A stretch of DNA of 64,000 nt. Source: Devosia sp. Its GTDB lineage: Bacteria; Pseudomonadota; Alphaproteobacteria; Rhizobiales; Devosiaceae. The notes beneath the pieces were generated by a model. That model was given only the letters and a program-made list of their open reading frames with translations. It was not told where the DNA came from and did not search any database. The stretch spans positions 62,001-126,000 of the forward strand of contig JADJPS010000018.1 of the NCBI GenBank assembly GCA_016713105.1. The letters are read 5' to 3'. Shown piece after piece: positions 34,608-43,439 of this stretch. The stretch's first letter is position 1. Each line of letters opens with the position of its first letter. The position numbers and the translations under genes were made by a program.

Positions 34608-37021
34608 GCCTTGAGCCGCTCCATCTTCGCATCGTAGAGGACGCGCGGTCCGCGCGTCGCTGCGTAGGCCCGGCCGAACGCCTCGATGACGAAGTCCCTG
34701 CGATCGCCCTGGGTTACCGGCAGATAGCCGAAGCCGATCGACTTGCCGAGGTGATGGCCGAAGCCGGCGCTGGACAGCGACCCCACCACCTTGCCATCGG
34801 CGATCACCGGCTCGCCGCCATGCAGCGGCACAAACCCCTCGAGCGTAAAGGTGACCAGCCGCCGCGACGGCCCGGCAGCCTTGAGCGCGGCGAGGGCCTC
34901 CCGGCCGGAGAACTCGGGCTTGCCCAGATCGACGGCAAAGCCGAGACCCGCCTCGTACGGGTTGGTGTCGGGGGTGATGTCCCCCGACCAGTACAGATAG
35001 CCCTTTTCGAACCGGCAGCTCTCGATCGCCCGGTAGCCCGCATTGGCGATGCCATAGGGCTCGCCCGCCGCCCACAGCGTCTCGTAGACATGGGCGGCGA
35101 ACTCCTGGGGAATATAGAGTTCATAGCCCAGTTCGCCGACATAGCCGATGCGGACCGCCAGGGCGCGGGCCCAGCCGATCTCGATCTCGCGCGCGGCGAG
35201 GAACGGATGGGCGGCGTTCGACAGATCGCTGTCGGACACCGACTGCAGCACCTCGCGCGCCTTCGGCCCACAGATGTTGATGGTGGCGTACTGGCCGGTG
35301 ACATCCCGGATCTGGACCCCCGGCGGCAGCTGCGCCCGGATCCAGGCGCCGTCGCGGATGCCGAAGCCCGACCCGGTCACGACGAGGAAGTGTTCCGGCC
35401 CCGCATGGACGATGGTCAGGTCGGCCTCGATGGTGCCGCGCGCATTGCAGAGCTGGGTGTAGACGGCACTGCCGGGCGCCTCCGGCACCTTGTTGGCCGC
35501 GATCCGGTCGAGAGCCGCCTGCGCGCCGGGGCCCGTGACCTCGAACTTGACGAACGAGGTCTGGTCGATGAGCGCCACGCGGTTGCGGATCGCTTCGACC
35601 TCGCGCGCGACCGCTCCGAACCAGTTGGGCTTGCCTTCGAAACTCGGCACGTCGTGGCGATCCTCGCCCGGAGCAGCGAACCAGTTCGGCCGCTCCCAGC
35701 CGAATTTCTGGCCGTTGACGGCGCCCATGGCGGTGAGGCGATCATGGAGCGGCGAGCGCCGCAGCGGCCGGGCCGAATGCTGCTCCTCGTTGGGCCAGTG
35801 GATCTTGTAGTAGGCGCCATAGGCCTCGATGGCACGCTCCTCGAGATATCGCCCCTGGGCCTGCACCGGGCCGAAGCGGCGCACGTCGAACTGCCACAGG
35901 TCCATTCCGGGATCGCCCTCGACGATCCAGTTGGCCAGCGCCTCGCCAGCACCACCCGAAGCGGCGATGCCGGCGGTGAAGCCGCAGGCGAGGTAGAAGT
36001 TGTCCAGTTCCGGCGCCTTGCCCATGATCGGCTCGCCATCGGCCGAGACCGGGATCGGGCCGTTGATCACCGTCTGGATTCCGGTCTCGTCGAGCACCGG
36101 CAGCCGCTTGGCCGCGAGGCTAGCGAACAGCGCCAGGCGGTCATAGTTGGCGTCGAACAGTTCGCGCCCGAACTCGAGCGGCGGCAGGCCGCGCCAGCAG
36201 CCCCGGGTGCCTTCCTCCCAGCCGCCGATGGCAAAGCTCCCGGTATCGGGCTTGAGGTAGAAGTTCCTGTCCGGATCGCGCAACGTAGTGAGGTTGTCGG
36301 GCAGGTCGAGCGTCTTCTCGGTGAGGAAGTACTGGTGCTCGACCACTCCAGCCGCGATCGCAACGCCTGCCATCTCGCCCACCCGCTTGGCCCAAAGTCC
36401 GGCGCAGTTGACAAGGACGTCGCAGCCGATGGTGCCGTGATCGGTGACCACCCCGACCGCTTGCCGGCCGGCAGTGATGATATCGGTAACGGTGACGCCT
36501 TCCTCGATCTCGACGCCGCCGGCGCGGGCTGCGCGGGCATAGGCCTGCGTCAGCCCATAGGGATCGACATAACCGTCACCCGCGATGTAGGCGGCCCCTT
36601 CGATACCGTCGGTGGTGATGAAGGGAAACAGCGCCTTCGCCGCTTCGGCCGAGAGCGCATCGCACTCGACGCCGAAGCTCTTGGCCTGCGTCATCGAGCG
36701 GCGGACCTCGCTCCAGCGATCCGGCGAGGAGGCAAGGCGGAGCGAGCCGACCTTGTGCCACTGGATGGCATTGCCGGTCTCGGCCGCCAGCCGGTCGAAC
36801 ACCGCCACAGAGGCCTGCATCAGCCGCGTCAGGTTGCGCTTGCCGCGCAACTGCCCGACGAGGCCCGCCGCGTGCCAGGTGCAGCCCTCGGTGAGCTGGC
36901 GCTTTTCGAGCAGCAGCACATCGCGCTCGCCCTTGCGGCTCAGCGCATAGGCCACCGAGCAGCCGATGGCGCCACCGCCGATGATGACGATGCGGGCGTG
37001 ACGATCGACAGGGATGCTCAT
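34604..37021 (-). CDS. FAD-dependent dehydrogenase with GcvT domain (sarcosine/dimethylglycine dehydrogenase family) B
   Basis: An 805-residue two-part enzyme. Residues 1-430 form the DAO-type FAD domain with GGGAIGCSVAYALSRKG and GCTWHAAGLVGQL; the His of WHAAGL is the residue that binds FAD covalently in DMGDH and SarDH. Residues about 440-805 form a glycine-cleavage T-protein domain that passes the methyl carbon to tetrahydrofolate. It should oxidatively remove an N-methyl group and give electrons to ETF. It overlaps both neighbours by ATGA, including its paralogue upstream, from which it differs widely in sequence. Confidence 0.9.
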   Translation of the reverse strand: MSIPVDRHARIVIIGGGAIGCSVAYALSRKGERDVLLLEKRQLTEGCTWHAAGLVGQLRGKRNLTRLMQASVAVFDRLAAETGNAIQWHKVGSLRLASSPDRWSEVRRSMTQAKSFGVECDALSAEAAKALFPFITTDGIEGAAYIAGDGYVDPYGLTQAYARAARAGGVEIEEGVTVTDIITAGRQAVGVVTDHGTIGCDVLVNCAGLWAKRVGEMAGVAIAAGVVEHQYFLTEKTLDLPDNLTTLRDPDRNFYLKPDTGSFAIGGWEEGTRGCWRGLPPLEFGRELFDANYDRLALFASLAAKRLPVLDETGIQTVINGPIPVSADGEPIMGKAPELDNFYLACGFTAGIAASGGAGEALANWIVEGDPGMDLWQFDVRRFGPVQAQGRYLEERAIEAYGAYYKIHWPNEEQHSARPLRRSPLHDRLTAMGAVNGQKFGWERPNWFAAPGEDRHDVPSFEGKPNWFGAVAREVEAIRNRVALIDQTSFVKFEVTGPGAQAALDRIAANKVPEAPGSAVYTQLCNARGTIEADLTIVHAGPEHFLVVTGSGFGIRDGAWIRAQLPPGVQIRDVTGQYATINICGPKAREVLQSVSDSDLSNAAHPFLAAREIEIGWARALAVRIGYVGELGYELYIPQEFAAHVYETLWAAGEPYGIANAGYRAIESCRFEKGYLYWSGDITPDTNPYEAGLGFAVDLGKPEFSGREALAALKAAGPSRRLVTFTLEGFVPLHGGEPVIADGKVVGSLSSAGFGHHLGKSIGFGYLPVTQGDRRDFVIEAFGRAYAATRGPRVLYDAKMERLKA

Positions 37022-39459
37022 GCCTTCACCCGGGCGCTGCTGGGATCGTAGAGCGGCTCGAGCGTCAGCTTGGCCGACACCGTCTCGCCGGCGACGACGA
37101 GTTCGTAGCGGCCCGAGCGGACCCACTCGTCGGTGATGCCCTCGGGCTTGCGCAGATAGCCGAGCCCGATCGGCCGGCCGATGGTGTAGCCGTAGCCGCC
37201 CGAGGTCAGGTAGCCGGCGAACTGGCCGTCGCGCAGGATGGTCTCGCGGCCGAGCAGCACCACATCCTCGCGCTCGGTGGTGAAGCTCGCGAGCACTTTC
37301 TTCTGCGGCTTGTTGGAGGCCGCCTCGAGCGCTGCCCGTCCCATGAAGGGCGTGTCTTTCTTGAGCTTGACCGCCCAGCCGAGGCCGGCTTCGAGCGGGG
37401 TGTCGTTGGGGGTGATGTCCGAGCCCCAGGCGCGGTAGCCCTTTTCCAGCCGCAGCGCCTCGAGGGCGCGGTAGCCCACCGGCCTCAGCCCGTGCGGCGC
37501 CCCGGCGGCCATCAGCGCGTCGAACACCTCACCGGTCTTGCCCAGCGGGATGTGGAGCTCCCAGCCCTGTTCGCCCACATAGGTGACCCGCAGCGCCCGC
37601 ACCTCGGCTCCGGCGATCGGGAGGATGCGGACATGGCCGAACGGGAAGGCGGCATTGGAGACATCGGCGCTGGTCACCGCGGCGAGCACGTCGCGCGCCA
37701 GCGGCCCCATCAGCGACAGCGTGCCGAACTGCTCGGTGACGTCGGTGAGCGTAGCGTCGAGCCCGGCAGGGATGTGGTCCCTGATCCAGGCGAAGTCGTG
37801 GGTGCGGAAGCCCGTGCCGGTGACGATGTAGAACCGGTCCTCGGCAATGCGGGCCACGGTCAGGTCGCACTCGATGCCACCGCGGCTGTTGAGCATCTGG
37901 GTGTAGGTGAGCCGCCCGACCGGCTTGTCGACGCTGTTCGCGCCGATCCAGCCGAGCGCGGCAACCGCATCCGGACCAGCCAACTCGTACTTGGCGAAGG
38001 AGGACTGGTCGAACAACCCGACCTTCTCGCGCACGAGCCTGTGCTCCTCACCCACCGGTCCAAACCAGTTCTGCCGACCCATCGAATAGACGTCCGCAGG
38101 CTCAGAGCCTGCAGGTGCAAACCAATTGGGCCTTTCCCAGCCGAGCTTCGAACCGAATACCGCTCCATGCGCCTCGAGCCGCCCGTAGAGCGGGGAGACG
38201 ATGCGGTTGCGGCCGGAGGTGTATTCTTCGTGCGGGAAGACGATGGTGTAGTGCTTGCCGTAGGCCTCGAGCGTGCGCTCCTTCACCCATTCGCGGTCGC
38301 GATGCATCTGGGCGAAACGGCGGATATCGACGACCCAGAGGTCCATCGGTGCCTCCCCGGTGGCGGCCCATGCAGCCAGCACCCAGCCGGCGCCGCCGCC
38401 CGAGGCAATGCCGAAAGCATTGAAGCCGGCGCCCACGAACATGTTGCTGCACTCGGGCGCCACGCCGAGGATGAAGTTGCCGTCGGGCGTGAAGCTCTCG
38501 GGGCCATTGATCATCTGGCGCACGCCGGTGGTCTCGAGCGCCGGCACGCGGGCGATGGCCTGGGTCAGGTGCTGCTCGAAGTGCTCCCAGTCGTCGTCGA
38601 ACAGGCGGAACTGGAAATCGTCGGGGATGTCTCCGGTCGTCCAGGCGATCGGGTTGCGCTCGTAGCCGCCCATGACCAGGCCGCCCACCTCCTCCTTGAA
38701 ATAGGTGAAGCGGTCCGGATCGCGCAGCGTCGGGGCGTCGGAGGCGAGGCCCTCGATCCTTTCGGTGATGATGTACTGGTGCTTGACCGCCTGCAGCGGC
38801 ACGTTGATACCGGCCATGGCGCCGACCTGCCGGGCCCATTGCCCGGCGCAGTTGACGACGGTCTCGCAGCGCACCGTGCCCCCGGTGGTCTTGACCGCGA
38901 CGATGCGGCTGCCCTCCATCTCGAAGCCGGTGACCCGCACCCCTTCGAAAAACCTCGCCCCAGCCATGCGGGCGCCCTTGGCGAGCGACTGCGTGATGTC
39001 GGAGGGCGAGGCCTGTCCGTCGGTCGGCAGCCAGGAGGCGCCGACCAGGTCGCCGACCTCCATCAGCGGCCACATGCGCTTGACCTCCTCGGGCGAGACC
39101 AGCTCCATCTCCATGCCAAAGCTGCGCGCCGTGGTGGCGAGGCGGCGATACTCGATCCAGCGGTCCTGGTTGGTCGCGAGCCTGAGGCAGCCGGTCATCT
39201 TCCAGCCGGTGGCGAGCCCGGTCTCGGCCTCGAGGCGCTTGTAGAGCTCGACCGAGTACTTGAGCACCTGGGTGATCGAGGCCGAGGAGCGCAACTGACC
39301 CACCAGCCCAGCCGCATGCCAGGTCGAGCCAGAGGTGACCTTGCCCTGCTCGAGCACGATGACATCGGCCTTGTGGTCGCGCGCCAAGTGGTAGGCGGTG
39401 GAGCAGCCGATAATGCCGCCACCGACGACGACGAACTGGGCTTGGCTGGGGAGACTCAT
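37018..39459 (-). CDS. FAD-dependent dehydrogenase with GcvT domain (sarcosine/dimethylglycine dehydrogenase family) A
   Basis: An 813-residue paralogue of the enzyme encoded just downstream. The FAD motif is GGGIIGCSTAYHLARDH and the covalent-flavin region is GSTWHAAGLVGQLRSSA with the conserved His. The C-terminal GcvT domain includes VTYVGEQGWELHIP and YRALEALRLEKGYRAWGSDI, close to known T-proteins. N-demethylation with formation of methylene-tetrahydrofolate is expected. Two such enzymes side by side suggest stepwise removal of two methyl groups, or a heteromer. Start is the ATG at 39459, six bases after the upstream kinase gene. Confidence 0.92.
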   Translation of the reverse strand: MSLPSQAQFVVVGGGIIGCSTAYHLARDHKADVIVLEQGKVTSGSTWHAAGLVGQLRSSASITQVLKYSVELYKRLEAETGLATGWKMTGCLRLATNQDRWIEYRRLATTARSFGMEMELVSPEEVKRMWPLMEVGDLVGASWLPTDGQASPSDITQSLAKGARMAGARFFEGVRVTGFEMEGSRIVAVKTTGGTVRCETVVNCAGQWARQVGAMAGINVPLQAVKHQYIITERIEGLASDAPTLRDPDRFTYFKEEVGGLVMGGYERNPIAWTTGDIPDDFQFRLFDDDWEHFEQHLTQAIARVPALETTGVRQMINGPESFTPDGNFILGVAPECSNMFVGAGFNAFGIASGGGAGWVLAAWAATGEAPMDLWVVDIRRFAQMHRDREWVKERTLEAYGKHYTIVFPHEEYTSGRNRIVSPLYGRLEAHGAVFGSKLGWERPNWFAPAGSEPADVYSMGRQNWFGPVGEEHRLVREKVGLFDQSSFAKYELAGPDAVAALGWIGANSVDKPVGRLTYTQMLNSRGGIECDLTVARIAEDRFYIVTGTGFRTHDFAWIRDHIPAGLDATLTDVTEQFGTLSLMGPLARDVLAAVTSADVSNAAFPFGHVRILPIAGAEVRALRVTYVGEQGWELHIPLGKTGEVFDALMAAGAPHGLRPVGYRALEALRLEKGYRAWGSDITPNDTPLEAGLGWAVKLKKDTPFMGRAALEAASNKPQKKVLASFTTEREDVVLLGRETILRDGQFAGYLTSGGYGYTIGRPIGLGYLRKPEGITDEWVRSGRYELVVAGETVSAKLTLEPLYDPSSARVKA

Positions 39460-39465
39460 TTGGGT

Positions 39466-40347
39466 TCAGGCCTCTGTGGTCTTTCTTCGAAACACGGCGA
39501 GGGCCGCGTCGAAACGGTCGAAATTCTGGCGGGCATAGGCATCGTAGTCGGCGCCGGGGGCACTGAGGTACATCTCGGAGACCAGCGCCCACAGCGCCTC
39601 GCGCAGCAGCGAGGCGCACTGCATGGCGGCATGGCTGCGTCGGTAAGCCCGACTGCTCGGTCCGAAATAGGCGTCGAGGAGCGCCAGTGACTGTACCGCG
39701 TCGAACCCGGCATTGGACGCGAGCCCCGCGAGGTCGAACATGGCGGTATTGAACCCCGCATACTCGAAGTCGATCAACCACAGGCGCCGGCCATCGTCGA
39801 TGAGATTGGCAGGCAGCAGGTCGTTGTGTCCGAACACGATCGGCAGCGGCACCTGCGCCGCCTCTAGGTCAGCAGCGACGGCCAGCAGTTCGGGCAGCCG
39901 CCCAGTCAGCGGATTGCGGCTGCCGGCGAGTGTGTGCGCATAGTCGCGGATGACGTGGAACACCCAGAACATGAAGCCCGCGCCGGTGACGAAAGCCGGC
40001 ATCTCGCGGTGAAAGCGGCCGACCAGCGCCGCGATCCGCTCGATATTGGCCCGGACGTCGGCCTCGCCGAACACCCTGCCCTCAATGAAGCGCGAGACCA
40101 TGAGGCCGGTCTCGGCATAGACCACCTCCGGTGCGAAACCCGCTTCATGCGCCGCGCGCGCGGTCATCAACTCGCGGTCGCGCGACACGTGGTGGAACGG
40201 ATAGTCCGTGCCGGCGCGGGCGACGTAGCGGCCCGTCCCGTCGATGACCGAGAAACTCGCGTTGGAGAGCCCGCCAACCAGCGGCTCGATCCGCGGCCGT
40301 CCCTGCCAGATTGGCAGCGCCGCGATGCGGGTTTCGAGCGCGCTCAC
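39466..40347 (-). CDS. Choline/ethanolamine kinase-like phosphotransferase B
   Basis: A 293-residue kinase-fold protein starting at a GTG that overlaps the permease gene stop as GTGA. GGLSNASFSV is the nucleotide-loop region. FGHNDLLPANLI and LIDFEYAGFNTAMFDLAGLA are classic choline/ethanolamine-kinase motifs, with the catalytic Asp, Asn and metal Asp all present. It is clearly a different lineage from kinase A of this operon. Lying directly after the betaine-type importer genes, it may phosphorylate the imported compound first. The substrate is inferred, not shown. Confidence 0.9.
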   Translation of the reverse strand: MSALETRIAALPIWQGRPRIEPLVGGLSNASFSVIDGTGRYVARAGTDYPFHHVSRDRELMTARAAHEAGFAPEVVYAETGLMVSRFIEGRVFGEADVRANIERIAALVGRFHREMPAFVTGAGFMFWVFHVIRDYAHTLAGSRNPLTGRLPELLAVAADLEAAQVPLPIVFGHNDLLPANLIDDGRRLWLIDFEYAGFNTAMFDLAGLASNAGFDAVQSLALLDAYFGPSSRAYRRSHAAMQCASLLREALWALVSEMYLSAPGADYDAYARQNFDRFDAALAVFRRKTTEA

Positions 40348-42350
40348 TTGAGCCCGAGCCTTGCCTTGGTGCGCCGGGCACCGGCCGAGATCAGCCGGTC
40401 GGCGATGATGGCGATGAAGGCGATGGCGAGCCCGGCGACGATGCCACGTCCGGTGTCCGCCTTGGCGAGCGCGATATAGACCTCCTGACCGAGGTCGCGG
40501 GTACCGACCAGCGCGGTGATCACCAGCATGGAGAGCGCCAGCATGATGGTCTGATTGAGCCCCAGCATGATCTCGGGAAAGGCGAGCTTGAGCTTGACCT
40601 TGGTGAGCAGCTGCCAGCGCGTCGTACCGGCGGCCCGGCCCGCCTCGATCAGCGTCGGATCGACCTGCATCAGCCCGTGCGCCGTGTAGCGGATAGCCGG
40701 CGCCAGCGCATAGAGGACGACCGCGAGTATGGCGGTGAAGTCGCCGACCCGGAAGAGCATTACCACCGGCATCAGGTAGACGAAGGATGGCAGGGTCTGC
40801 AGCGTGTCGATCATCGCCTGCACCGCCGGCCACAAGCGGCGCTTCTCGGCAGCGAGGATGCCGATGGGAATGCCGATCAGTGCGGCGACCGCCACCGCGA
40901 TGCCGCAGAGGTAGACCGTGGTCATGGCCTTCTCCCACTGCCCCGTCGCGGCGATGAGGAAACTCAGGCCGCCGGTCAGCAGCATCAGCCGCCAGCCGCC
41001 GAGCTGCAGCCCGGCCAGCGCCACGAGGCCAACCACTCCGAGCCAGGGCAGTGACAGCAGCAGCCGCTTCAGCGGGATCAGCAGGTTGAGCAGCAGGAAA
41101 TCCTTGAAGGCCTCGAGCTGGGTGAAGAAGTTGACATTGATCCACGCGATCAGCTCGGCCCAGAAACTGCCGGTCGACAGTTGTCCGGCTGCCGGAAAGG
41201 TCTGGAACCCGGCTTCGACAAGGCTCAGCAGCCCGCACCCCAGTGCGAGCACGATGCTGGCCACAAGGTAGGGATGCCTGGCAATGAGGGACCGGCGATC
41301 CTCGCCCCGATGCGGCTGGAACTGCAGCTTCGTCGCAACCGCCTGACTCAGCCGGTCGAGCACGATCGCCAGCGCCACGATCGCGAAACCGGCTTCCAGC
41401 CCGACGCCGAAATCGAGCCGGCGCAGTGCCCCCAGCACCTCGAAGCCGAGCCCGCCGGCACCGATCATCGAGGCGATGATGACGATGTTGAGCGACAGCA
41501 TGATCACCTGATTGGCGCCGATCATGAGCCCCGGCATCGCCGCCGGGATCATCACCCTCCACATGCGCTGGCGCGGCGTCGCCCCGACCATGCGCCCCAG
41601 TTCGTCGATTTCCGCCGGTACCGAGCGCAGCGCGTGCACCGTCAGGCGCGTCATCGGCGGCATGGCGTAGATGATGGTCGCAACGATGGCTGCGGTCGGC
41701 CCGAACCCGAACAGGAACAGCACCGGCACCAGGTAGGCGAAGACCGGAACGGTCTGCATCAGGTCGAGCAGCGGCGTGATCACCCTCTCGACCAGCGGCG
41801 CCCGGTAGCTCAGCACCCCGAGCAGCAGCCCGAGGATCACGCCGAGCGGCACCGCAATGACGATCGAAGCCAGCGTCACCATCGCCGCCGTCCACTGCCC
41901 GAACAGCGCGATGAAGGCCATGAGTGCCACGACCAGTGCCGCCAGGCGCCAGCCGGCGGCCCAGTAGCCGGCAAGACCCAGCACGCCGATCAGCGCGATC
42001 CAGGAGACCGGCGGGAAGATCTGCACGCCAGCCGATCCGGCAGTGGTCATGAGCCCGGTGGCAAGCAGACTCGAGGAAATCCAGTAGGGCACCTCGATCA
42101 GCGCGGCAATGAAACGGGTCAGGTCGACGAAGCTGAAGATGCCGAAACTCGCCTCGTTCACCAGCCACTTCATGGCATCGCCGACGACGCGCATGGCCGG
42201 GACCTGTGCAGCCTTGGGGTAGTCGACCGGCCAGCCCGAACCGAACCACCACAGCGCCACGAACGCCGCCCCGGCGATCAGCCAGGCAACCCACCAGCCA
42301 CCACCGGAGAGCCGTCGGCGCGCGATCTGCGTTGTGTCCGCCAGTGCCAT
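40344..42350 (-). CDS. proW: Glycine betaine/proline-type ABC transporter permease, two fused permease domains
   Basis: A 668-residue membrane protein, about twice the usual ProW length. Each half carries its own EAA loop: EIDELGRMVGATPRQRMWRV near residue 250 and IEAGRAAGTTRWQLLTKVKL near residue 580. Repeated helices and repeats such as TLQTLPSFVYLMPVVMLF versus LMQTVPVFAYLVPVLFLF show an internal duplication. A single chain could therefore supply both pore halves. The ATG at 42350 follows the ATPase gene stop by one base. The expected substrates are quaternary amines such as betaine, choline or a relative. Confidence 0.9.
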   Translation of the reverse strand: MALADTTQIARRRLSGGGWWVAWLIAGAAFVALWWFGSGWPVDYPKAAQVPAMRVVGDAMKWLVNEASFGIFSFVDLTRFIAALIEVPYWISSSLLATGLMTTAGSAGVQIFPPVSWIALIGVLGLAGYWAAGWRLAALVVALMAFIALFGQWTAAMVTLASIVIAVPLGVILGLLLGVLSYRAPLVERVITPLLDLMQTVPVFAYLVPVLFLFGFGPTAAIVATIIYAMPPMTRLTVHALRSVPAEIDELGRMVGATPRQRMWRVMIPAAMPGLMIGANQVIMLSLNIVIIASMIGAGGLGFEVLGALRRLDFGVGLEAGFAIVALAIVLDRLSQAVATKLQFQPHRGEDRRSLIARHPYLVASIVLALGCGLLSLVEAGFQTFPAAGQLSTGSFWAELIAWINVNFFTQLEAFKDFLLLNLLIPLKRLLLSLPWLGVVGLVALAGLQLGGWRLMLLTGGLSFLIAATGQWEKAMTTVYLCGIAVAVAALIGIPIGILAAEKRRLWPAVQAMIDTLQTLPSFVYLMPVVMLFRVGDFTAILAVVLYALAPAIRYTAHGLMQVDPTLIEAGRAAGTTRWQLLTKVKLKLAFPEIMLGLNQTIMLALSMLVITALVGTRDLGQEVYIALAKADTGRGIVAGLAIAFIAIIADRLISAGARRTKARLGLK

Positions 42351-42351
42351 C

Positions 42352-43380
42352 TCAGCCTTCCAACAGGACGGTGACGACCTGTTCGCGTTCGATGAGCCCC
42401 ACGATGGCACCCGCGGCATCGACGACCTCGAGTGCACCCGCCTCCGGTCCGAAGAGCGGCGCCGCCTGAGCAATGGTCGCGGTCGCGGGCACCCGGCCGC
42501 TGGTCGACCGCCCGTCATGCGGCCGCATCAGGGCCGAGGTCCGCACCACCTTGGCCTTGGCGACATTGTGGGTGAAGGCCGCAACGTAGGGGTCGGCCGG
42601 CCTGAGCACGATTTCCTCCGGCGTGCCGATCTGCACCACCCGCCCATCCTTCATGATGGCAATGCGGTCGGCCAACCGGATGGCCTCGTCGAAATCGTGC
42701 GTGATGAAGACGATGGTCTTCCTCAGTACCGACTGCAGGCGGATGAACTCGTCCTGCATCTCGCGGCGGATCAGCGGATCGAGCGCCGAGAACGGCTCGT
42801 CGAGGAACCACAGTTCGGGCTCGACCGAGAGCGAACGGGCAATGCCGACGCGCTGCTGCTGGCCACCCGAGAGTTCGCGCGGAAAGAACGCCTCGCGGCC
42901 ACCAAGACCGACCAGTTCGATCAGTTCCCGCGCTCGTCTCTCGCGCCTCGCCCGGTCGATGCCCTGGATCTCGAGCGGGAAGGCGACATTGGCGAGGACG
43001 CTCAGCTGGGGCAGCAACGCCAAGTGCTGGAACACCATGCCCATCTGGTGTCGCCGGACCTCGATCATGCGCTTGTCGGAAGCGGCCAGCAGGTTTTCGC
43101 CATTGAACACGATCTCGCCGCCGGTCGGCTCGATCAGCCGCGACATGCAGCGCACCAGCGTCGACTTGCCCGAGCCGGAAAGCCCCATGATCACGAAGCT
43201 CTCGCCTTCGTGCACCTTGAGGCTGACGTCGCGCACCCCCGCGATCAGCTGGTGCTCGTTCAGTTGCGCGTCGCTGAGCTGGCCGCCGCTGACGCGATAG
43301 ACCGAAGCAGCGTGATGACCGAACAGCTTCCACACCGATCGGCATTCGAGCTTGACGGCGGCGTCCGTCGGGATGGTCAT
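42352..43380 (-). CDS. proV: Glycine betaine/proline-type ABC transporter ATPase
   Basis: A 342-residue ATPase. Walker A GLSGSGKST is near residues 67-75, the Q-loop is in MVFQHLALLPQ, the signature is LSGGQQQRVGIARSL and Walker B is LWFLDEPFSALDPLIRREMQ. About 70 C-terminal residues (from TSALMRPHDGR) form what looks like one CBS motif with DAAGAIVGLIEREQ, where typical ProV has two. The ATG at 43380 is chosen over the longer ORF. It energises the fused permease encoded downstream. Confidence 0.92.
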   Translation of the reverse strand: MTIPTDAAVKLECRSVWKLFGHHAASVYRVSGGQLSDAQLNEHQLIAGVRDVSLKVHEGESFVIMGLSGSGKSTLVRCMSRLIEPTGGEIVFNGENLLAASDKRMIEVRRHQMGMVFQHLALLPQLSVLANVAFPLEIQGIDRARRERRARELIELVGLGGREAFFPRELSGGQQQRVGIARSLSVEPELWFLDEPFSALDPLIRREMQDEFIRLQSVLRKTIVFITHDFDEAIRLADRIAIMKDGRVVQIGTPEEIVLRPADPYVAAFTHNVAKAKVVRTSALMRPHDGRSTSGRVPATATIAQAAPLFGPEAGALEVVDAAGAIVGLIEREQVVTVLLEG

Positions 43381-43408
43381 GAGGCGTCGACCCGGGCGTC
43401 GGAGGAAA

Positions 43409-43428
43409 CGGGGCGCCGCAGCGCCCCG
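43409..43428 (-). promoter_or_regulatory. Stem-loop between proX-like and proV-like genes
   Basis: Eight-base arms CGGGGCGC and GCGCCCCG enclose a four-base loop in the 59-base gap after the binding-protein gene. Such intercistronic hairpins usually stabilise the binding-protein mRNA or partly terminate transcription, so more binding protein than ATPase or permease is made. There is no T-run, so full termination is unlikely. Confidence 0.55.
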
Positions 43429-43439
43429 CTGATGAGCGG

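Noticed and set aside
34751..39690. Two very long plus-strand frames (766 and 732 codons) opposite the dehydrogenase genes
   Set aside because: High GC content removes stops on the antisense strand; the products have no family features and the minus-strand enzymes are certain.
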